Shown here piece by piece: positions 36,801 to 48,380 of a stretch of 64,000 nucleotides of DNA. The translations under genes were made by a program, and so were the position numbers. Origin of the DNA: Celoporthe dispersa (Eukaryota > Ascomycota > Sordariomycetes > Diaporthales > Cryphonectriaceae); contig WAID01000013.1 in NCBI GenBank assembly GCA_016584495.1, forward strand, positions 1,736,001 through 1,800,000, read 5' to 3'. The notes beneath the pieces were generated by a model, which saw only the letters and a list, made by a program, of their open reading frames with translations, ran no database searches and was not told where the DNA came from. Numbering within the stretch: position 1 is the stretch's first letter; the number at the start of each line of letters is the position of its first letter.

Positions 36801-38261
36801 GGGTGAGCGAGCAAGGCATGGCTAAGAAACTAGGCCGTGACACCGTCCGACGTCTCTCTCAACCTCTCGGGTCGGAGCGGACGGCCCCGGCTCCGGGACT
36901 GCCCCATCAGGAAGAGCTCACGACCGCGCTGGCAACAGCCCTACATGATTGTAGACACTGGGCTCCGAGGTTTGGAGGATTATGTAGAGGAAGTAGCTGC
37001 CAGTGGCATATGAGACTGGACTTGTGCCGTAAGTGCCGAGACAGCATCTTGAGTTGTCGAGACGGCCTCGCAGAGACCCTCGCTAGACCATCTTCACTAG
37101 GGTCTCCAACCAGAGCCATAACAGTAGTTGGCCAGATTGTGATGATTCCGTAGCCATTGTGCCCTGTATGCCAACATATACAAGCTCCAAGTCTGTGATA
37201 CAGTCTGTGTCAAGTTATACTCCAAGATGTGTGGCCTAGCCAGTCCAAGCATGTAGGACAGCGCCGCTACCCGCGCCGTGCTCAACAGGTTCAACTGCAT
37301 CAACGACCATTCGGCGCGGAGCAGCACCGGCAAGCAGTGCACGACGGCGTGGACTACCATCAGCTCAATCCCGGGCTCATCGGACTGGCGCAGTGCCCAG
37401 AGCTGGAAGGCGAGCTGGATCAGCTGGATAAGCGATCTCGGGCGGAGGCTGCGCGTGGTGAAGAAAATGGCGTGAAAGGCGAGGCACACGTACGGCCAGG
37501 TGCAGTGGTGGTCATGGGCAATATAAGGAGTAGTACACCAACCATCATCATAGAATCGTTCAAATAAAAAGAGGGGAAAGAAAAAAATAACTTGTTATAG
37601 TTTGAGGAAACTGCAAGAGAAGTTCTAGGGATGTCTAGAATCAAGCTTCATTCCTAGGCGTAAGATTACTTGTGACATGACACGTATGGAGAGCACCTCA
37701 GGCAGGCTTATTCGCAAATAAGTATCAAACGTACGGTAGACCATGATAGTATGATACAAATCGTGATTGGCTGAGATTAGGTCTGAACAGCCCTGGTCCT
37801 CGGCATGACACCTGACGATGTAGCTCACTGTTTCCGCGGATCGGTGAAACAGAAAGCGTCTGGTCTGTACGAAAACACACGGTCCTTTGACGCCTTGGCT
37901 TGAAGATAATGGAGCCGTATCTAGGGGAATGCCATAGCTGAGAAGAACGCGGCAGTAGTGTGCCTAGTCTGAAGTCGTCTCTAGAGCTGTACTTTCCCCA
38001 GAGTTCTGGACTCCAGAATGCTAAGCTTCTCACTACCTAGGGCATTCCCTCAGGTTTCTCCCTAAAAGTTATCAAGAAGGAGGTATGCTTTGAATAGACG
38101 ACCACGAACGGTGGTGCATACCATATATCTTCTTGAGGATGGTTGTGGAAGATCTCCTCGGTGGACTTCCGAGGTTGCTTGGTGATTCGACAGTGGCGAG
38201 CCGAACACAGGCTTGACAACATCATAGGTGTGAACGGCAGATGCTTCAGACCAGGTGCCAC
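33876..38261. other. Gene-poor region with one doubtful membrane-like frame
   Basis: About 4.4 kb. 33876-34480 is the AT-rich promoter and leader of the leftward ABC transporter. The rest is low-complexity and A/T-richer intergenic DNA with many stops. A small perfect hairpin lies at 35642-35658 (7-bp arms, TTT loop). The only frame with protein-like character is 37097-37570 (minus), listed separately. Confidence 0.5.
37097..37570 (-). pseudogene. Unrecognised hydrophobic open frame, possible gene remnant
   Basis: A minus-strand frame without an early ATG reads through FYDDGWCTTPYIAHDHHCTW, CLAFHAIFFTTRSL, LIQLIQLAFQLW, LMVVHAVVHCLPVLLR and AALSYMLGLARPH before a stop at 37097. Amphipathic and hydrophobic stretches alternate as in a multi-pass membrane protein, and the composition looks less random than its surroundings. 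I do not recognise a family. There is no clear start or flanking exon, and the surrounding DNA is gene-poor, so a decayed fragment or chance frame is likely. Confidence 0.22.
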
Positions 38262-39461
38262 TCACCGGAACCACCAATTTACGGATCCGTTCAACCGCCC
38301 ATCCGCGAGCGTACTCTTGACACTATGCCACCAGCCTTGGGGAATGAAGAGGGCATCGCCAGGTTCCAGGTCTGCCTGTAACATGGCGCTCCTCTGGATG
38401 TGTTGATATGCATTCCCTTCCCTGCTCATCTCCCATACGTCGTCGTGCAGCATAGCTCTCTCCTCGCCGGCCATCATCTCCGCGCCACGTATCCTGGAGT
38501 TCCCGCTGCTTCGGCCTAGCCGAGCTTGCACGCTCGCATAGATCTGCTCACCATCATCCGGCGGGAGAAGTCTCACGATCTTGCTGCCGCATAACTGGAC
38601 GAATAGATTTGGGTTCGGGTCCCGGTGGAGAGGCGTGTAAGTCGGTTCCAGGCCCAGCCAGACACTCGAGCCGTAGAGGTCGCCTCTGCCAGCCTCCTGC
38701 ACAAGACGTGGCGTGGGGACATCCTCCTGCAACTCCTTGGGAAGATCATCGAGAGGCGCTTGTGCAATATACAGCTTTCGAAGCGGATGCCTGTCCAAGC
38801 TGGGTTGGCCTGGAGCGGGAGCTGATATGTCCAAGTTGTACCGCACCGCAGTATCGAGTAGAGCCAGCGGTGAGTGGAACTGGAGAACTTGCTCCTGATA
38901 CGGCAGACTGCCACTTCCATCTCCAGGCGTTGGCGGGAGATGACTCTCAAGGACCCTAGCAAGAACTGCCTCCAGCGTTGGTCTGCTGGTGTCGCCAGTG
39001 TGCTTCAGGCTGGTGATGAAGTTGTGGACCGCTTCACCATGCGTCAGGTGAGGCTGAGGATAAGTCAACTCGTAAGGGAACGGTACCGCAAGGAAGGATC
39101 TCAAGTAATCTGTCATGGTCTTTCTTGGCGGTGATGTCGTGTCGCCGGGCGCAACTTCGAACCATTTCGTGGAGGCCATCATCCGGACAGAAGCAGGGCC
39201 TGCTCTCATCACCAGAGGCTTTTCTCGATCGAAGCCCCATTCGCGGAACCCGTCTTGGCCACGGACCATAACTTCTTCGTAGTCAGCAGGAACAGATGCA
39301 CATTCCTGAACGGGATTGCCCTGGCTCATATTCCGCATTTGTTGTCGAGTCGTAAATGTTCTCCATAGTTGTCGACAGACCAGCCTCGGTCTCTTTCCTC
39401 CGCAGCCTCTGTTAAGGGTTATCATTGCGACATCTCGCTTGATATATCTAGTCTGAGTCAA
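38262..39461 (-). CDS. JmjC/cupin-like 2-oxoglutarate-dependent dioxygenase
   Basis: A single-exon gene of 399 residues. The C-terminal half has the cupin/JmjC iron site: H279-x-D281 in TPLHRDPNPN, a second His at 379 in PQGWWHSVKS, a candidate 2-oxoglutarate Lys at 294 (GSKIVRLLP) and the closing strand GSVNWWFR. This is the arrangement of Cupin_8/JMJD5/FIH-type protein hydroxylases rather than chromatin JmjC demethylases, since no PHD, JmjN or zinc domains are present. The first 45 residues are Arg/Thr-rich without acids (RGCGGKRPRLVCRQLWR) and could be a mitochondrial presequence; the start could be at 39461 or the next in-frame ATG (39425). The stop codon overlaps a GTGAGT donor, so a further exon is conceivable, but family members I recall end here. 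It is divergent from ckb1 with about 710 bp between starts. Confidence 0.8.
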   Translation of the reverse strand: MTQTRYIKRDVAMITLNRGCGGKRPRLVCRQLWRTFTTRQQMRNMSQGNPVQECASVPADYEEVMVRGQDGFREWGFDREKPLVMRAGPASVRMMASTKWFEVAPGDTTSPPRKTMTDYLRSFLAVPFPYELTYPQPHLTHGEAVHNFITSLKHTGDTSRPTLEAVLARVLESHLPPTPGDGSGSLPYQEQVLQFHSPLALLDTAVRYNLDISAPAPGQPSLDRHPLRKLYIAQAPLDDLPKELQEDVPTPRLVQEAGRGDLYGSSVWLGLEPTYTPLHRDPNPNLFVQLCGSKIVRLLPPDDGEQIYASVQARLGRSSGNSRIRGAEMMAGEERAMLHDDVWEMSREGNAYQHIQRSAMLQADLEPGDALFIPQGWWHSVKSTLADGRLNGSVNWWFR

Positions 39462-40171
39462 CGAGGATTTTCCAAGACTCAGAAGTGATGAGGTCAGGAG
39501 AGAAAAAAACTAAAAATAAAAGGTAGTCATACAAGGGGGAGTGATTGCTCGATACGTCTGACCTGTCCGTCTCTGGAGCAAATACAGCAAGAGAAGGTGC
39601 AGGGCGCATGATGTGGATTATGTAATCACATGTGCCCAACCCACCACGCTAACTGCCTGGCCAACCTGACTGGGCAAGGCGCCAAAGGCGAGCAAGTCTG
39701 CCCCTCGACATCCCAACGCCTCCCGCTCACTTGTTCACGCTCCGTGGCCCAGGCATCTCGCGACCTACGCAGATAGGCAAACCTCACTATCACGCTCTGG
39801 CCCTTACCCGCCATACCCTTTGGCGCTCACTCGAGACACTGTTCAGGACATCCGTCTGCTTTATCTGCGTGCGCTTCCCAGTCCAAACCAACCACCAGCC
39901 ACCAACCATGCGAGCCTTCTCCTGGGCTCTTCTTTAGACTTTTTGGCGCCAGGAAGAGTCCAACCCACACCCCCCTCTCTCTCTGACTCTGTACAACACA
40001 GCGACAAGAGCGAGGCCGTGTGATACCTCCCGTCTCACGCACTCCGTCCTTGCGACGGATCGACACCGCCATTAACGAAACCCCTTCCCATCGCCACGCA
40101 CCCCGCTCGTCTGCCTCTTATCCCTCCCCCCAGCTGGCAACGACGCCCCCCAGCCACCCCGCTAACCCAAG
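39462..40171. promoter_or_regulatory. Shared divergent promoter of the JmjC-like gene and ckb1
   Basis: About 710 bp between opposite start codons, without coding signal. C/T-rich stretches at 39840-40165 on the + strand form the likely core promoter and leader of ckb1. No specific sites are assigned. Confidence 0.5.
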
Positions 40172-41286
40172 ATGTCGACCTCTTCAGGACCGCCCGAGTC
40201 CTGGGTCGCCTCGTTCTGCTCATTACTGGGCCATGAGTACTTTGCAGAGGTCTCAGAGGAGTTCATCGAGGATGACTTCAATCTTACTGGATTGCAGTCG
40301 CAGGTTCCTATGTACAAGGAAGCCCTCGAGGTAGGATACACAACCCCGCCATCCCAAAAGGGGGGCATCTTCAGGATAGGGCTTATCTGACACTGACAAT
40401 TTGTTTTCTTTTTCTTTTCTTGGCGCAGATGATCCTCGATGTCGAGCCAGAGGACGACGAAGACGACGAGGAGGACGAGGACGAGGACGAGGAGGACATA
40501 AGTGGCGATGCCCTGGACCGCAGGCTCCCTGGTGAGCGGCGGCAACACAACCGGATGAACAGCGACCTCTCCGTGATCGAGTCGTCTGCCGAGATGCTCT
40601 ACGGGCTCATACACCAGCGGTACATTTGCTCCCGCGCAGGCATACAGCAGATGAGCGAGAAGTACGAGATGGGCCACTTCGGCTGCTGCCCGCGGACCAA
40701 TTGCAACCAGGCCCGCACCCTCCCCGTCGGGCTGTCCGATATACCGGGCGAGGACACGGTCAAGCTGTTCTGCCCGTCGTGCCTCGACGTCTACGTGCCG
40801 CCCAACAGTCGATTCCAGACCGTCGACGGCGCCTTCTTCGGTCGCACCTTTGGCGCTCTGTTCCTGCTCACCTTCCCGGACTACGACTACTCCAAACACG
40901 GCGCCGACCTGCTGTCGTCGAACGCGCTGCACATCTCGCGCCGGTCCGGCGAGGTGGACGTCATGATCAACGGTATGCACGCGCGGAACATCGCACCGGG
41001 TCTTGGCTCTAGCAAGATCTACGAGCCCAGGATCTACGGCTTCAGGGTCTCGGAGCTGGCCAGGTCGGGCCCGCGCATGCAGTGGCTACGCGACAAGCCT
41101 GCCGACGTCAATGAGCTCGACGAGGTGCGCAGGTATGTGCTGGAGAATCCCGATTCGGACGACGAGAGCATGAATGGCACGAGCAGCAGACCACCGCGTC
41201 GACGTGTCCGCCGCCGGCCGCAGCGGCAAGATGATAATGGCAGCCCGATGGCGATCGAGGCTAACGGCGCCGAGTCTGAGCTATAG
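40172..41286 (+). CDS. ckb1: Casein kinase 2 regulatory beta subunit
   Basis: Regulatory subunit of the CK2 holoenzyme; it dimerises through a zinc finger and recruits catalytic alpha subunits in nucleus and cytoplasm. Exons are 40172-40330 and 40429-41286, giving 338 residues. The N-terminus has WVASFCSLLGHEYFAEVSEE with the DDFNLTGL segment. The zinc ligands are C140, C145, C168 and C171, with the spacing of human CK2 beta (109, 114, 137, 140). Downstream GRTFGALFLLTFPDY and IYEPRIYGFRV are canonical. A run of about 25 mostly acidic residues (EPEDDEDDEEDEDEDEED) begins right after the intron, an insert found in fungal beta subunits. The tail after about 290 is Arg-rich and disordered (RPPRRRVRRRP), longer than in animals. 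No frameshift. Confidence 0.95.
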
Positions 41287-42341
41287 CGAGGCAAGCGAAA
41301 AGCGCAGGGCTCACCCTACGATCTCAGATGGGTCATGAGTCTCCCTGCTCTGCTTCAGATATTTCACGGCTCTGTTGGCAGTCTTCGCAGCAGCCTGTCA
41401 AATTCTTTCCTCCTTCTCGACTTTTCCTCACAAGAGACACGAGGGCATGAAGGCGAAGACAGGCTATGGAAGGCTATCTACGAGCCATCACGTCGGTATT
41501 GGGTCGTAGCCTCTGCTCACATTTCTCCTGTCCTCCAGTCCTGGGTCTCCCCAAACAAACACTATGGAGTACATGGACTTATGGACACGCGGGAGTGGGC
41601 TCTAGAGTATGAATACCGAGGCCTAGGCTGCTAGTGTCTGGAGCAGTCGCAGGTCAGCCCCAGGATATTCTAATTCCGCCGAGAGAAGGGACAGATTGAA
41701 AGGCAGATGCACAGGACACGAAGCATCAGAGACGCAGGCAGAAAGAGAGAGGGATGTCCTCTGGATGGGAGAGCGTGTTCGAAGAGCAAAGAAAGGCTGA
41801 AGAATCCATACTCACCACCACTGTTCATACTTTTATTTCTTTTTTCCTCTTCTCTTCTGCATTGTGACCGGCGTTTCCTATGTCTATCCACTCTCCATTT
41901 CTCCGTTATCTGTATACGTTCTTCCGAGCTTGGTGGTTGGACGATGACGGGCTGTCGTCGGATGGGCGGGTGGAGGAACGGATTTGCTCGCACCGTAGAT
42001 TTGGAGGTGCCTTGGGCCATTAGCATCGGACCTGAGCCAATGTGGACTACATTAATGGTCTTTACAGCACAGCTCGTGTTGTCCCCTCTGCTCGTTCCGC
42101 GAACATGAAGTACATGTAGTACAAATCAGGAAACACTTTCGAAATCACCAAGTAAAATGGTAGGGTCGTAGGGTATTCGTTCATTGTTTTTTTCCAACGC
42201 TCGCACGATGAGAGATTTCGAAATCAAGACACAATCATAACAGCATGCCCTTCACGTTTCTTCAGCTAACGACTCCTCCAGGCTGATCACTCGAACAATC
42301 AACCTTGTGTGGTGAAGTTGTCCTCGAGCGGAGACCCTCCC
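41287..42341. other. Convergent 3' region of ckb1 and the Vip1-like gene
   Basis: About 1.05 kb of 3' untranslated and intergenic DNA. No coding sequence is supported on either strand. Confidence 0.6.
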
Positions 42342-43417
42342 CTAGCCAGACTTCTCGGTCTGGATGGGAGTTGACTCCTGGAGGCTGACGCCACCCTCAG
42401 CAGGCTTTACAGGCTGCGTAGTCTCGGTAGTGGTGCTGGCGCCCGGTGCGGCAGGGGCGCCGGGGCCCGAGGACGGCGCCTCGCTCGTTGTCTTCTCGGC
42501 GCCGAAGACGCGCTCGAGGCCGGAGGCCTTGTAGGCAGAGCCGCCATGCTCGTCCTTCTTGAGCTCTGCGAGGCGGCGGGCCTCGGTGTGGACATCTTGA
42601 AGCTGCTTCTGGCCCTGGTTGTCTGTGTGGAGGGAGCCCCAAGGTCAGCTTGCACGGTTCTACACACAAGAGGGAGAGGCAGGTATCGGGATGTTCTCTT
42701 GCGACCTACAGAAATCAACCAGCTTCTTGCCGGTGGGAGTGTTAGTCGCCTTCTCAAAGTACGAGCCCAGTCCCGTCATGATCGTGTTGGCGCGGGCGGT
42801 GATGCCGTAGCTTTGGTCGGCAGTCTTGGCCCGGTCGGTGGCGTGGTACTTGGTGTCCAGCTCGGTCAGCTTGCTCATGAAGCGGGTCGACACGCCGTGC
42901 TGGTGGTCAAGAGCGATGGCGCGCTGGATGGCGGCGTCGCCAACCACGTAGCCGTGCGCGAGGTACTCGGCGATGATGCGGGAGCGCGGCTTCTCCTCCT
43001 GCGTTATCTCATCGGAGTCGCGCTCCTTGTTCGTGGTGATGGGGCTCTCGTCGTCCGGAGACACGCCCGACGCTGAGGTGACGGAGATGTGCGAGGTACC
43101 AAGCTGGGTGCTGTTGAGCAGGAGGGCGGTCTTGGCAGCGGTATCCTTCTCTGTGGAAGACTCAGCATGCCTATCTTCACGGGCAGGTTAGGTGAGAGTA
43201 GCAGTAGAAGCTTACCAAAGGTCACGCTGGCTGACTTGGTCTCTCCCTCAGCCTGGACGTCGAGGCTAGTAATCTTGCCGCTGGAGGAGGCAGGTCAGTG
43301 CAGCTCATGTTAATCGATGCAGCAGAGCAATGTTTACCAGAAGCTGAAGAAGTCACGGATCTCCTTGTCGTCGGTCTGAGCCGAGATGTTCTTGACGTGG
43401 ACAGTAGTAGCAGACAT
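42342..43417 (-). CDS. vip1: Vip1-type RRM protein
   Basis: An RNA-recognition-motif protein of 288 residues, homologous to fission yeast Vip1 and often annotated 'actin cytoskeleton protein VIP1' in fungi; its molecular role is poorly defined. Exons are 43417-43338, 43280-43216, 43150-42710 and 42622-42342, all GT-AG with matching phases. The N-terminal RRM (about 1-75) starts MSATTVHVKNISAQTDDKEI, with FFSFCGKI as the RNP2/loop side and SASVTFEKDTAAKTALLL as the RNP1 side. The middle (about 105-200) is helical (GYVVGDAAIQRAIALDHQHG; STRFMSKLTELDTKYH), and the tail is Pro/Ala/Thr-rich and disordered. No frameshift. The 43418-43700 flank is its promoter. Confidence 0.9.
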
Positions 43418-44221
43418 CTTGATGTTGGTCGAGGGTAGCTTGTTGGTGATGATGATGTTGTTGTTGAAAGATAAATGTTGTTCTAGGGTGAGAGTCTCTG
43501 GGGTCGAGAGTGAGGATATTTCACAGGGACAAAATTGCAGGCGATGGGTTGCTTTATGAAGATCCTGCAGAGATGGAGGCTGAGTACATGTGAAGGTTTG
43601 AGTTCCCAAGAGTCAAAGTGGCTGGTTCTGGGACCTCCTCTCTCTCCCTGACAAGCTTGGCTTGGCCATATGGATACCACTGTCCAAGTGAGGGGCAATG
43701 GGGCGACGTCATCTAATTGCTAGAAGCTACAGTGGGGTGTGCCCCATGTGCCCATGTCATATGTTGACAGGTTCCCCGTGGCTGAGCCCGCTATAGGGTA
43801 CTTTGGAATAGACCAGAGCTATGCCTTGGCATCATGTACCCCCGCATCAGCCAGGCTGCCTCCAGAGTCGGTCGCCACAGAGCTCTGTCTCTCAGAACCG
43901 CCACCCTCGAGAATGTTGTCCCATCGACTGGGACATTCCAAAGGAAACTGTAGTTACTGGCTGACATGTGAAAACCATCAGATGGCCAGCCCCGCCTCCC
44001 TTGATGCCATAGACTGTCCTTTGGCTTACAGGCTGAAGTCTTTGGTGGGATAGCTTCACGATGAGCCCCATGAGGACTGTAAGATGAGGTAAAAAGGTAA
44101 GTCATGTCTTTGTCCAGTATGCTGTCTGCATTAAGCCTCTGTAGCCTCTACGCTCAGAGTAAAAGAGGGCCTGTCTGTCCAGGAGTCGCCATGCCATTGT
44201 CTAACTCCACTCTGGGCTCCG
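43418..44221. other. Intergenic region between the Vip1-like gene and the 68-aa gene
   Basis: About 800 bp with no supportable gene; promoter of the Vip1-like gene at the left end and 3' flank of the small gene at the right. Confidence 0.55.
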
Positions 44222-44494
44222 TTACCTCTCCGATTTCCCAAACTTCTCCTTTACAGCATCATCGAGGGGTCCCTTAGGGTTTGATGACAGGTTCTGGGAG
44301 CACACTCATTAGCTATGACCATCATTTTTGAGTCAAACCTGGATACTGTGCCCTCTTACCTCTAACTCTGACTTGTTGGTCTCTGACTTCTTCTCAACAT
44401 TGGCAACACCCTGGCCTTGAGCAGGTGTATCCTGCAGCTGGGCCCCAGTCTGGGTCTCAGGAGGAGGGGACTGGCGACCTTCACCGGAAGACAT
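44222..44494 (-). CDS. Conserved 68-residue disordered protein, two exons
   Basis: A small gene that simple open-frame searches miss. Exon 1 (44494-44360) encodes MSSGEGRQSPPPETQTGAQL through KKSETNKSELE. A 66-bp GT-AG intron (GTAAGA, CCCAG) follows, and exon 2 (44293-44222) encodes NLSSNPKGPLDDAVKEKFGK and ends SER. The phase is exact and the stop follows immediately. The MSSGEGRQSPPPETQ start and the SSNPKGPLDD block are a pattern I recognise from small uncharacterised proteins in many Sordariomycetes. The protein is acidic/polar with no membrane segment and is expected to be intrinsically disordered; the function is unknown. Confidence 0.7.
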
Positions 44495-46570
44495 TTTGAT
44501 ATTTTGCTTTGGTGATTGGGTATGGGAAGTAGAATTTTGCTTCTTGACAAGCCTTAGAAGTCAGAAACTAGAATCAACTTGTCGACATGCTCTGGTAGGC
44601 TGAAGCTGCTTGACGGGACAAGTGGACCTACAAGAGATGAACTGTTGGCTTAAGCAGGCTTAAGGTTATGATCCGTGATGGGCTTCTTTTGGTTGCTGAG
44701 GAATGGTGTTTGAGACAGGTAGGAAATCTGCTCAACAGTTAGATCAGGTAAGGCTTAAATAAACCGATGGTCTGTATCAAGGAGAGAGCGTCCCGGGCGT
44801 GCCTGTCTGCTCTGCTTGGGTTATGTCATACACGGGACCGCCTCCATAAGTGCTGCCATTTCGTCATTCTGACAACGAGAATGACGTTCCTCCTGCACAT
44901 CGCTCGATCAAGAGCCACTATCTTCCACAGCGAGCTATTGAGCACAACATAGCGCATGATCTCAGTCTCCTAGAAGCTCTCCTTGCTAGGCCTGTATTTG
45001 TAGATCTTGCTGAATGAGTTCTAACTCCTACACAGTGACTATGCTGACCACCAGCAGATCCCACCACGAACACCCAGATTGACTAACCCCCACCCCCTCT
45101 AGAATCTCAAAGACGTAAGTATGACTATTTTCCAACTCATCGTTTTCCGATAAAGGATCATTGCGTTTAATATTTGTGAAATCTTGACGAAGGTGTTCAC
45201 GGTCGGAGAGAGTTTGACCACCGCAACGGCGTTCTAAGGGCCAAGGTAAGCAATGTCTAATTTGTATCATACTTGCACAGCAGGCCATCCATATCGGCCG
45301 TTACACATGGAAAATCACCGGTCGGAAAGCAGAACCACCAAACAGGTCCACCCCTCTGTCGCGATTGGTCGTGCTACGGCTCAGGGGCTTTCTGGATGCA
45401 CATGATGATGCGTCGTGGTCTCACAAAGCCTACCGAGGCATTCCAAGGGAAGAGAAGGTCTCGGGGTGTCTGTCGTTCAGGCTATTTCCGAGCACACACA
45501 CTCGGGTCGAAACTTGAGGGAAATCTTTCTCAACGGATTGCTGCCGGGAGGGGTCCAGACAAGATCGTTTGGGGTCTTTCTTCACCTTTGAGACCGCCTC
45601 ACCCGAAGACAAAGTCATAACGAGTGTCATGCATACGGCGATATTAGAGATAGTTCATGGCTCAGAAAGATAAGACGTCCTATATACAAGCAGAGAAGTC
45701 TGGGCAGATCTCAAGACGGACGAAATGGTCCCCTGTGTTACTCAGCATTTTTGGGCTGGCTCCCTAGTCAGAACTCTGACCTCAACTGGTTCATCCTCTA
45801 TCTGTCTGTAGAAGTCTGATGTGCAGCTGCTGCAAGGGCGAGAGGGGCTCCTGATAGCCTCTCTTCATTTTTTTTCTCATAGTGATCATTTGCATCCCGT
45901 TTGAGGGTGCCCTTACTGATGTTTGTCTTGGAATCCTACAGATTATTAGCAGCCTAGACTGCGCCCGTTGTCGAGTCCACATAACGTCGCTGCACAGTAC
46001 TGTAGGTACCTAGACGAGCCAGAATCCAGGGCCGGAGGGGGCCTGGGGGCCTAATGTTCGTCGTGTATTCCCGGCGGCCAGGGTCCCTAGGCGGTCATCG
46101 ATAGACAGTCAACCCCCACTATCCCCCGCTACCGCTGCCGTGCCGCTCCTACTCTGGTACCATCATATGCACTACGGGTAAGGGTGGTCAGCAAATTGTC
46201 TTGGCCTCCAACCACTCCCCTGCACAAGGCTACCCAGCTTGGGACTTCAAAACAGTGGTCTCTCGCCTGGGGCTGCGCATAACACTTCATTCAGCCGCCA
46301 GGGCCTTTTTTTTTGTTTTTTGTTTTGACCACCTGCTTGTCTTCCAGGCGAGGGAACATCCCTCCTCCCTTCCCTCAATTTCCATGATCTGACAGCGACT
46401 CGCGGGGTTGACGTTCCGTCACGCCGTACAGCACAGTGAAGGGCCCCCGCAGATCACTACCACGACGACAAACCGACCACAATCGCGATCGCCAGCCGAT
46501 CCACAGACAGTAACACGTCCTCACCGAATCTCTCAAACAGCCTGTGGGACCAAGACTGCTCTCTGTCATC
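44495..46570. other. Intergenic region left of the coiled-coil gene
   Basis: About 2.1 kb without a supportable gene. Short frames on both strands (for example 45028-45288 minus) have no family features. The stretch 46200-46570 is the probable promoter and leader of the rightward gene, with a T-tract at 46307-46322. Confidence 0.5.
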
Positions 46571-47921
46571 ATGCCCGACCTCAACTCGGTTCCTGAGTCT
46601 CCTCGCGTCCTCGCCCTCTCCAGACGAACCTCATCAGCCCAGATGCCTCCACCGCCACCGGGTCCCGTCTCGGGCTCCTCGCCTTCAGAAAACGCCCTCA
46701 ACATCCTCCCCTCGAACCTAAATGCTGTGGCGACAGGTGCCCCGATCGCGCCGTCTCTTCCTTCTCCTCGCTTGGCTACAGCTGCCTCGTCAGCACAACC
46801 GCCTGCAGATGCATCTTCTGTGACTTCGGGTCCCGGACCTCTACGGCACCCGCGACCGCTGACAGCTGCCGAACTCCACCAAGAGCTCGAGAAAGAGCAG
46901 GAGGCCGTAGTATGCTTCACGTGGAACAGTAGCACACTTCTTTTCAATGTCACAAAAGCTGACGGCTTGCTCCTAGGTCAACCGTCTTACCCGAGAGCTC
47001 GACATCCTCCGACAGGCCCAGAATGCCTCCGTTGTGTCCAACGCTTCTTCCACCTCTGCGAGCGCCTCTGCCGCTGGCCCCGAGATCCCTGCTATTCCTG
47101 ACGGCAGACAGCACCTGCTTTCCGGGTCTGGCTTCTCCATCCCCTCGTCCAGCGGCCGGCGACATACCAGGAGCGGCTCGAGCGCCAGCGCGCGCAGCAT
47201 CGCGGCGACCGCGGGCTCAGCTTCCGCCGTGGGCGGTCCTGCAGCAAGCACCTCTGTCGTCAACATCACCGCTCCTGCACCCATCAGGCCAGGCGCTACG
47301 GCCCTCAGCCGCCAGGACAGCACACAGTCCCACTCGCGCCAGAGCCTCAGCAGCTCACCCGCCCATACCTCGTCATGGGCTTCCTCGCACATGGCCGACG
47401 CCGCACACGCAGGCTACTTTCCCCTCCGGTCCCCACCCACTGCCACAGCAGGGCCCACGTCCATCCCCTCCGCAACGCCCACGCCGGGTCCCGATCATAT
47501 ATCGCCCTTTATGATGCCCGCGACATCGCGATACGAGGAGACTGCCTTCTACAGACAGGAGCTTGACAGCGTGAAGCGCGAGAACGAGTCCCTGAAGCGG
47601 CGCATCCGCGACCTGGAGCGCATGGTGCGTGAGAGGAGGGCGAGCGATGCGAGCACGCGACCGCGGAGCGAGAGTGTGAGCACTACGGCCAGTGTGACTG
47701 TTGCGTCTACCGGGGGAGCCAGCATCACACGTCCGAGGAACGAGAGGGTCACCAGTATGCTGAGCACTACCGGCAGCGTGACGAGCGTGGCTATCGGTGT
47801 TCCCGAGGATGAAGTCAAGGTTGGCGAGAGCGCAGCGAGTGCCGGACTGCGTGGTGCTTCTGCGCCTGCGACTGGTGGGCAAGCTGGCCAGGAGGGCGCA
47901 CAGGGCGCACAGGCACCCTGA
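46571..47921 (+). CDS. Ser-rich conserved fungal protein with two short coiled coils
   Basis: Two exons, 46571-46909 and 46977-47921, give 427 residues; the intron acceptor is CTCCTAG. The start MPDLNSVPESPRVLALSRR is typical of this family, which I recognise only as uncharacterised in filamentous ascomycetes. The splice joins a heptad-bearing helix, AAELHQELEKEQEAV to VNRLTRELDILRQAQ (about 100-128). A second helix, YRQELDSVKRENESLKRRIR then DLERMVRERR (about 318-350), is also coiled-coil-like. The rest is Ser/Ala/Thr/Pro-rich and probably disordered. No signal peptide or membrane segment. A scaffold or adaptor role is a guess. Convergent with the OsmC gene. Confidence 0.75.
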
Positions 47922-48380
47922 GGCGTCTCCCCTAACCGACCAGTCTCTTCATCGAGTAACTACAAGACCCGTGGGTTATTCAGACCGATGCTGGCGGGTC
48001 CGAGTCGTACTAGGCCAGGACGAAGTGAGATAAAATAAGAAAAGAAAAAAGAAACAGAAGGGGGAGGGGGAGACAGGGGAAGTCATGAACATGACGCTGA
48101 CCCTGCCCTTCGCACTGCTTGGATGGTTGCGTTCTACTGGAAACAAAAACAAATTTGAAATGGCCTGGCGTTCCGGAAGATACTGTTTCTCAGCAAGTAC
48201 TTGAGGTATTTTGCCAGGAGGTGGCTAGGTCAGCCTAGATAGGATAGGATGGCGAGGGAAACATGTGCAAGCAAGTAAGTCTTTAGAATCAGATTCTCAA
48301 TTTTCAATTCTCTTTCAGCTACATCGTGTGCGATGTGGACAGCACGCCATAACGTCTCAAGCCTTTTACATAATCCTCCC
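47922..48380. other. Convergent 3' region of the coiled-coil and OsmC genes
   Basis: About 460 bp of 3' flanking DNA with a purine-rich stretch at 48027-48080. Nothing else seen. Confidence 0.6.

Noticed and set aside
38037..38261. Extra exon downstream of the JmjC-like gene using its GTGAGT
   Set aside because: The protein already ends at the family's usual NWWFR terminus and the downstream frame has no features.
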